11,390 bases of DNA, taken from positions 1-11,390 of the forward strand of contig JBFWIW010000080.1 of NCBI GenBank assembly GCA_050253535.1, in the 5' to 3' direction. This document shows positions 7,134-11,390 of this stretch, one piece after another. Below the pieces are notes generated by a model, which saw nothing but the letters and a program-made list of their open reading frames with translations, did not search any database and had not been told where the DNA came from. The stretch is from JBFWIW01 sp050253535. Its GTDB lineage: Bacteria > Bacillota > Clostridia > Oscillospirales > Oscillospiraceae. How positions within the stretch are numbered: the first letter of the stretch is position 1; the number at the start of each line of letters is the position of its first letter. A program made the translations under genes and the position numbers.

Positions 7134-8485
7134 GGCATCAGTGACTGCGCCTGAGTCTGCGCGTCTGTCATTGTCTGGGCAACGTCCGCATCGGAGAAAA
7201 GGCATTTATTGAATGCGTCCAACAGGATCGTCTCGATCTGGAACCAGTTGTCGCCGGGGTACGACTGCCAGGGACTGACGTATTTGAGCTGCTCCAGATT
7301 GGGCTGGACGAGCGGGTTTTCCTCGGCCCACTGCTTCAGGTACTGCTCGTCGTTGACGATGTCCGGGCGCAGGGGCGGGTAGCCCATCATGGTTGTGATA
7401 ACCGTATAGCCGCGTTCGCTGGTAAGGTATTTCATGAATTTCCAGGATGCCTGCTGCTTGGCCGGATCGGTTGAGCAGATAAACAGGCCGCTGCCGGAGT
7501 TGCAGGGGACGGTGGCCTTATTACCGAAGGACGGCATTTTGGCTGTGCGCATTTCCCATCCGGCGGCCTCGGCGCCTTTGAGCATACTGGCCTGCAGCCC
7601 GGAGGTGGTCAAAAGCATGCCCAGCTGGCCCTGTGGGAAGGCTTCAAAGGCCTGGAAATCGGTTAGATCGGCGTGGGCGCCGTTTTTATGCATTTCCTGA
7701 AGCATGGATATGGCTTCAATGGCCGGATCCTCGCCGAAGGTAATTGCCGATTTGTCGTCGCTCATAACGCTGCCGCCGTTGCTTTTTATGAGGCCTTGCA
7801 GGAGCCAGTCGCCCATCGTCGTGCCACCGAAAACAAAGCCTTCTGCATCGGTGTTTTGCTTGATCTGGAGCGCGTACTGCGCCACCTCATCCCACGTCTG
7901 GGGAGGCGCGTCGGGATCAAGGCCCGCTTGCTCAAACAGCGCGACGTTATAGAATAAAACAGGCGTGCTGAACGTATACGGCAGGCCGTACAGCTTGCCA
8001 TCGACCTTGGCCACCTCTAAAGCAGCCGGCTCAAACCCGGCCAGATGCTCGGAGAGTTCGGCGGGATCAACGAGAGTGTTCAGATCCTGAACGCCGTAGT
8101 TGTGGACGGCATAATCCAGCGAATCGAAAACAACCTGAATCAAATCCGGGGTGACGCCGGCTGCCAGATCCGCGGGGATCTTGGTGTTAATATCTGTTGA
8201 TGAGGCATAAACAACCTCCACTGTGATATTCGGATTAGCTTCCTGAAATTCTGCTATCAGCGTGTCTACGCCCTCTTTTTGCTGGGCCATGTAGTTATAG
8301 GTGTAAAACGTGATATGTACGGGCTCGTCGCTGTCGGCTGATTCGGCAGCGGAAGGCGCGGCGCCCGACGGAGCGGAGCCTGAAGCAGAGGGCTCGCCGC
8401 TTGTATCTGTGGCGGTTGTGCCGGCGCAGGCCGCCAAGCTGACCGCAAGCAGAATGGCGATGAAAAGTGATACGATTTTTTTCAT
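7130..8485 (-). CDS. Extracellular solute-binding lipoprotein, family 1
   Basis: This 451-residue substrate-binding protein of the CUT1 type captures the solute outside the membrane and delivers it to the permeases. The N terminus is a lipoprotein signal: a KK start, a hydrophobic core and lipobox SLAAC with Cys20, so it should be cut before Cys20 and lipid-anchored. A Ser/Ala/Pro/Gly-rich linker (about 22-50) precedes the fold, which begins PVHITFYTYNY and includes LIAEFQEANPNITVEV, DLAAGVTPDLIQ and LYGLPYTFSTPVLFYN. A WQSYPGDNWFQIE stretch near the C terminus is also seen in such proteins. The start ATG overlaps the metallophosphoesterase stop as ATGA and has an AAAGGAG site eight bases upstream, which may allow extra translation as expected for the most abundant component. 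Ligand is unknown; a glycerophosphodiester- or sugar-phosphate-like compound is inferred only from neighbours. Confidence 0.93.
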   Translation of the reverse strand: MKKIVSLFIAILLAVSLAACAGTTATDTSGEPSASGSAPSGAAPSAAESADSDEPVHITFYTYNYMAQQKEGVDTLIAEFQEANPNITVEVVYASSTDINTKIPADLAAGVTPDLIQVVFDSLDYAVHNYGVQDLNTLVDPAELSEHLAGFEPAALEVAKVDGKLYGLPYTFSTPVLFYNVALFEQAGLDPDAPPQTWDEVAQYALQIKQNTDAEGFVFGGTTMGDWLLQGLIKSNGGSVMSDDKSAITFGEDPAIEAISMLQEMHKNGAHADLTDFQAFEAFPQGQLGMLLTTSGLQASMLKGAEAAGWEMRTAKMPSFGNKATVPCNSGSGLFICSTDPAKQQASWKFMKYLTSERGYTVITTMMGYPPLRPDIVNDEQYLKQWAEENPLVQPNLEQLKYVSPWQSYPGDNWFQIETILLDAFNKCLFSDADVAQTMTDAQTQAQSLMP

Positions 8486-9327
8486 GATATTTTCTCCTTT
8501 GCTTTGTAGTCCTCTGGATCAAATTCCTTCGGTATGGATGTAAACGCCGCCAGCTCGTCTGCGTCCTCGCACTGATAGCTGCTCACCAGCAGCTTTTTAT
8601 CAATCACGCAGCAGAGATTAAACGCGCATGTATCCACCATGCGCATCGCGTCAGGGCTCATTAAAAGACCGAAAGCCGTACTGCCCGCCGTTGAGTTGAG
8701 GATTCCGCCGCCGTAGACGCCCTGATTGGAAAAATGCGTGTGGCCGGTCAGAATCCCGATCACGTCTGTGCCCTCAATAGCCGACAGAAGCTCGCCGCCA
8801 TTTGTCAGGCAATGCTCGCCCACCGGCAGCACCGTGTGATCCGGAGGGTGATGAAAAGCGATGACGGTGCCGTGTTCGGCCGGCGTTTTCAGCTCCTCCT
8901 TGAGCCACGTCAGCTGATCCTCGCCGATAGTACCGCCGACGTCGTGCGCGCCCACCTTTGAGTCGAGCACGATCACCCGCAGTCCGCCGATGTCGGCACT
9001 TTTTTTATACGGCTCATCGGACTCGATGCCCAGATAGCCCTTGTAAAACGCCTGGCGGTTGTCATGGTTTCCAAGCGTGACGAGAATCGGCACGCCGAGC
9101 TTCTGCTTGTATTCATCCAACAGCTCCCGGACGAAGCGATAATCTTCTTCGTCGCCTTCGTGGGCTACGTCGCCCGTGATAACGACAAAATCCATTTTTT
9201 GCGGTAAACCCTGCAGGCGGTCAAACGCCATGCGAAGGTTGTCCGTGGTGTTGTTACGGAGAAAGCCTTCTTTGCCGTCGTGATTTAAGTGCGTATCTGA
9301 CAAATGTGCAAAATTGATTTGTTTCAT
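8482..9327 (-). CDS. Binuclear metallophosphoesterase, GpdQ/CpdA (class III PDE) type
   Basis: This 281-residue calcineurin-like phosphodiesterase has all metal-site motifs: SDTHL (Asp11, His13), TGDVAHEGD (Asp53), GNHDNR (Asn87, His88), AFHHPP (His159) and GHTHF (His196, His198). Length and spacing match E. coli GpdQ closely (from memory: D8, H10, D50, N80, H156, H195, H197). Enzymes of this group cleave glycerophosphodiesters or cyclic nucleotides. No signal peptide is seen, so it works in the cytoplasm on imported or internal phosphodiesters. The ATG at 9327 is chosen because AAGGAG lies seven bases upstream; an in-frame GTG-type start at 9390 would add 21 residues (through RRES) not seen in relatives and lying across the leader hairpin. 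It is the first gene of the operon and overlaps the binding-protein start by four bases, tying it to import. Confidence 0.9.
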   Translation of the reverse strand: MKQINFAHLSDTHLNHDGKEGFLRNNTTDNLRMAFDRLQGLPQKMDFVVITGDVAHEGDEEDYRFVRELLDEYKQKLGVPILVTLGNHDNRQAFYKGYLGIESDEPYKKSADIGGLRVIVLDSKVGAHDVGGTIGEDQLTWLKEELKTPAEHGTVIAFHHPPDHTVLPVGEHCLTNGGELLSAIEGTDVIGILTGHTHFSNQGVYGGGILNSTAGSTAFGLLMSPDAMRMVDTCAFNLCCVIDKKLLVSSYQCEDADELAAFTSIPKEFDPEDYKAKEKIS

Positions 9328-9334
9328 TGATTCT

Positions 9335-9340
9335 CTCCTT
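9335..9340 (-). promoter_or_regulatory. Ribosome binding site deciding the phosphoesterase start
   Basis: On the minus strand AAGGAG (9340-9335) lies seven bases before the ATG at 9327. It supports MKQINFAHLSDTHL as the true N terminus rather than the longer frame starting at 9390. Confidence 0.75.
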
Positions 9341-9348
9341 CCGTCACG

Positions 9349-9370
9349 GCCGCCGTCCAATGCCGGCGGC
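9349..9370 (-). promoter_or_regulatory. GC-rich leader hairpin upstream of the transporter operon
   Basis: The arms GCCGCCG (9349-9355) and CGGCGGC (9364-9370) pair perfectly across an eight-base loop. The element lies about 20 bases upstream of the metallophosphoesterase start and just ahead of its ribosome site, inside the expected mRNA leader. It has no U tract, so it is not a terminator. It may influence leader stability or translation, or be incidental. Confidence 0.4.
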
Positions 9371-9420
9371 TTCAGGCCCGATTTCACCATTACAGTAACA
9401 CAATAAAAATCCGATGTCTG

Positions 9421-9449
9421 TTCACTCCGTGTAAAATATGGGTTATAAT
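9421..9449 (+). promoter_or_regulatory. Candidate opposing plus-strand promoter
   Basis: TTCACT (9421-9426), a 17-base spacer and a perfect TATAAT (9444-9449) face right. They would drive RNA antisense to the 72-residue gene and the large element gene. No plus-strand gene follows that I can support. The motif overlaps the minus-strand candidate almost exactly, so it may be chance in A+T-rich DNA. Confidence 0.25.
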
Positions 9450-9457
9450 TATGTCAA
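9429..9457 (-). promoter_or_regulatory. Candidate promoter for the transporter operon
   Basis: On the minus strand a perfect TTGACA -35 box (9457-9452) is followed, after 16 bases, by a weak TTTACA -10-like hexamer (9435-9430). This stretch is A+T rich and sits about 100 bases before the first gene, the right place for an operon promoter. The -10 match is only partial, so an activator may be needed, or the true box may be elsewhere. Confidence 0.4.
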
Positions 9458-9487
9458 GAAAATTTTTGCATTCATAGTACCATAGTA

Positions 9488-9706
9488 TTAAAGTCCTGTT
9501 GTTTCCAGTGTGTTTGATAAATCAATTTCGGAAAAGGCTTTTTCGGTCATGGCATTTGCCTTGCGTATGACGGTTAATACAGTGTCCTTTATGGCCTGTT
9601 CCTCAATCAGCGGCAAGCTGTCTTTAAGAGCGGTAACGACACGGTTTCTATCCGGCGAAAAGCCAGAGTACATTTTTATGATAGACAATTCTTCTATGGT
9701 AAACAT
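9488..9706 (-). CDS. Small conjugative-element protein of unknown function
   Basis: This 72-residue, mainly helical, acidic-to-neutral protein (starting MFTIEELSIIKMYSG) is not one whose function I recognise. Proteins with a similar MFTIEEL..IK opening occur in Clostridia mobile elements as I remember them, but I would not name a family. The ATG at 9706 overlaps the TAA of the large upstream gene by one base (TAATG), and GGGGAG (9714-9719) lies within that gene's last codons, so the two are likely translated together. It has no signal peptide, membrane segment or obvious metal-binding motif. It is the last element gene before the transporter promoter region. Confidence 0.7.
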   Translation of the reverse strand: MFTIEELSIIKMYSGFSPDRNRVVTALKDSLPLIEEQAIKDTVLTVIRKANAMTEKAFSEIDLSNTLETTGL

Positions 9707-11390
9707 TATATATCTCCCCTTTCTTTTTCTTGTTTTTGCTGCTGGGTGCTTTCGGAGCGTCCGGCAGCTCTCCGGTCGGCTTCGGCTTGTGCTGCGGCGA
9801 ACCGGTCTTTCATGCTCATTCTTTTTTGAGGTTGTGGCTGCGGCTCTTTATCTGCGTCCCGAAAGCCGAGTTGATCTCTTGTCTTTTCACGGTCAAGGTC
9901 AATATCATTATCGAATTTTAAGCTGTTGTTTCGCTCTGCGGCGGCTCTCTTTTGCTCTGCGGTTTTGTCCTCGTCTGGCTGCTCTCTACCAGCCTTTATT
10001 TCGGCTGCAAATTCAGGTAGATTTTCATAGCCGTACCGGTCAACATAGTTTGCGGTCATTTCGCCTTGATATTCAATTATGACAATATCAGAAACAGAAA
10101 GACTATGGCCGGTGAAGTCGGCAGGGTGATTTATATTGAACTCTGCAAAAATGTCCTCTAATCCCTTTCCCTCTGGCAACTCACCAGAATACACTTTGTT
10201 GTACATATTCAGCGACGGAGTAATACCTATATTCTCTTGTCGCAGGAAATCAAGGCTTTCAAAGCGTATTCCTCTTGTCTGCTCACCGTCTTTCATTTGA
10301 TAGATAGCAAAGCTCCGGCCAGCCGGAGCGATAGAACCGGCTGCAATATATTGATCTTCGGTTATTCCGGCTGCTTTTGCTTCGGCGGCTATCTCTTGCT
10401 TTACTTCCTCACGGTATTTCGCCATTGCTTCTAAATCGGCTCTAAGCTCTGGCGTTAGTGAAACGTCCTTTATTTCTGAAAGGCCATAAGCTGAACGTTG
10501 GGGCATTTCAGGAAAAACGCCGTCATTATTAAGAGCTTCCCGAAACTGGTTTATATAACCTTTCATGGCGGTATGGTAAGCAATAAGCTGTTCACCGCCA
10601 TTTATAGAAGCGTCAAGGCCGGTCATTGCTTTTAGATCGGAAAGCTGCCTTTCGGTATAATCGGAAAGTTTCCCTAATGTATCATGGGCTTGCAGATAAG
10701 GAACAAAGCGTTCTAAAGCGTCTTGTGCGCTTTCAATGATCGTTTCATTGCCGTGTGCTGCGTGTAAAACTTTCTGTTCCGGTCTAAGCTCATATTCCCA
10801 TAGAGCCTTAATATGATCTATTACGCCGCCCTCTCGATCGCCAAAATCTTGCCGTCCCTCATAAAGTCCATACTCTCCAGACTGACAATATTTAAGATAA
10901 AAGGCGGTTTTTTCGTACCCTTGTTCTTGCGGGTAGGCTTCATCATATTTCTTGAAAATGGCGTTCGCTTCATGTAAGGGGAATGTCTGGCCGGTTTGCA
11001 AATCGGGGTTTTCGCTCCATTTCACGACAAGAACCGGCTCACCGGCGAATTTTTGAACGTCAATAGCAAGCCTTTCTTGCTGGAAGTGTTCATATTCACT
11101 TTTAATGCCTTGCAGCTCATGGATAAGGGTGTTCTGCCGGTCAGCCTGTTCCTCTGGCACTCTGGATATTACTTGATCCACAATAAGATCAAGGCTTGCA
11201 ATGTCAAAATTGCTGATCCGATCGGAAATTATAGCAAGTCGTTTTTCGCTGTCCTCTACACTGAAAGGAAACGCAACTTTTCCATTTGGATCTTCCCCAA
11301 TGAGCCGATCATATTTTTTCGCAAGGTCTAAAGCCTTTTGCTCAAAATACCGGTGCTGTTCCCAGTCATTGGCTTGTACACCGAAAAGCC
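9706..11390 (-). CDS. Large conjugative-element protein with LPD25-, YodL- and DUF4316-like regions (5' end missing)
   Basis: A start-like GTG at 11181 is not a real start. The frame stays open for a further 69 codons to the window edge, giving at least 560 residues, with sequence such as YRHQEWDN read in reverse order of the edge and ALDLAKKYDRL. The gene is therefore 5'-partial. Counting from the edge, an LPD25-like region has VKWSENPDL (about 122-130) and YEGRQDFGDREGG (about 176-188). A YodL-like domain spans about 359-455 (FAIYQMKDGE, then HPADFTGHSLSVSDIVII and NYVDRYGY). A DUF4316-like tail holds FDNDIDLDREKTRDQLGFRD, followed by a charged, Gln/Pro-rich end with KRMSMKDRFAAAQAEADRR. 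Such multidomain proteins belong to Tn1549/ICE backbones near DNA-processing genes, often as the C-terminal part of very long primase/helicase-like polypeptides. The precise role is unknown. Base composition is more A+T rich than the cargo genes. Confidence 0.8.
   Translation of the reverse strand, partial: LFGVQANDWEQHRYFEQKALDLAKKYDRLIGEDPNGKVAFPFSVEDSEKRLAIISDRISNFDIASLDLIVDQVISRVPEEQADRQNTLIHELQGIKSEYEHFQQERLAIDVQKFAGEPVLVVKWSENPDLQTGQTFPLHEANAIFKKYDEAYPQEQGYEKTAFYLKYCQSGEYGLYEGRQDFGDREGGVIDHIKALWEYELRPEQKVLHAAHGNETIIESAQDALERFVPYLQAHDTLGKLSDYTERQLSDLKAMTGLDASINGGEQLIAYHTAMKGYINQFREALNNDGVFPEMPQRSAYGLSEIKDVSLTPELRADLEAMAKYREEVKQEIAAEAKAAGITEDQYIAAGSIAPAGRSFAIYQMKDGEQTRGIRFESLDFLRQENIGITPSLNMYNKVYSGELPEGKGLEDIFAEFNINHPADFTGHSLSVSDIVIIEYQGEMTANYVDRYGYENLPEFAAEIKAGREQPDEDKTAEQKRAAAERNNSLKFDNDIDLDREKTRDQLGFRDADKEPQPQPQKRMSMKDRFAAAQAEADRRAAGRSESTQQQKQEKERGDI

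Noticed and set aside
7134..7205. N-terminal extension of the MalF-type permease
   Set aside because: These 24 codons lie over the end of the binding-protein gene and give a polar, family-unlike sequence; the ATGA-overlapping start at 7133 is simpler.
9510..10082. 190-residue plus-strand open frame downstream of the TATAAT motif
   Set aside because: The translation is Ser/Arg/Phe-rich and of low quality, with no ribosome site. It mirrors the coupled element genes on the minus strand, which have better evidence.
1..11390. CRISPR arrays, tRNA or rRNA genes, toxin-antitoxin or defence systems
   Set aside because: No regularly spaced repeats, cloverleaf-like sequence, rRNA motifs or recognisable defence domains were seen on either strand.

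Overview
The window looks like accessory DNA from a Gram-positive gut-type anaerobe (Clostridia, Oscillospiraceae/Lachnospiraceae-like). Three things suggest this: strong GGAGG-type ribosome sites, a lipoprotein solute-binding protein of the Firmicutes CUT1 type, and flanking genes of the kind found in Clostridia conjugative (Tn1549/ICE-like) elements. No species can be named from the sequence.

Layout. (1) Bases 1-939, plus strand, are mobile-element debris. The tail of a small protein resembling DUF6075 of conjugative elements runs into an N-terminally truncated IS5/IS1182-type transposase. (2) Bases 970-3359, plus strand, hold a compact three-gene run: an HD-domain phosphohydrolase (probable TTG start), a class I SAM methyltransferase and a NIF3-family metalloprotein. 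A perfect 23-bp hairpin at 3362-3414 follows. (3) Bases 9327 down to 3474, minus strand, form a six-gene operon read toward that same hairpin: a GpdQ/CpdA-type metallophosphoesterase, a lipoprotein substrate-binding protein, two CUT1 permeases, a CX5R tyrosine-type phosphatase and a MalK/UgpC-type ATPase. Genes are joined by ATGA overlaps, a direct stop-start abutment or gaps of no more than 15 bases. A possible promoter and a leader hairpin lie upstream. (4) Bases 11390 down to 9488, minus strand, are visibly more A+T rich. They hold the 3' part of a large conjugative-element protein (LPD25-like, YodL-like and DUF4316-like regions) that runs off the right edge, translationally coupled to a 72-residue protein of unknown function.

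How the genes may work together. The minus-strand operon looks like a complete importer with its own hydrolases. The binding protein would capture a small polar solute, the permeases and ATPase would import it, a cytoplasmic binuclear phosphodiesterase would cleave a phosphodiester, and the HCSAGKDRTG phosphatase would remove phosphate from the product. This resembles the Ugp glycerophosphodiester system, with a GpdQ-type enzyme and a LipA/MptpB-like phosphatase in place of UgpQ. The substrate assignment is inference. Conjugative-element genes on both sides, facing inward, suggest that the two catabolic/housekeeping modules are cargo in, or an insertion into, an integrative element.
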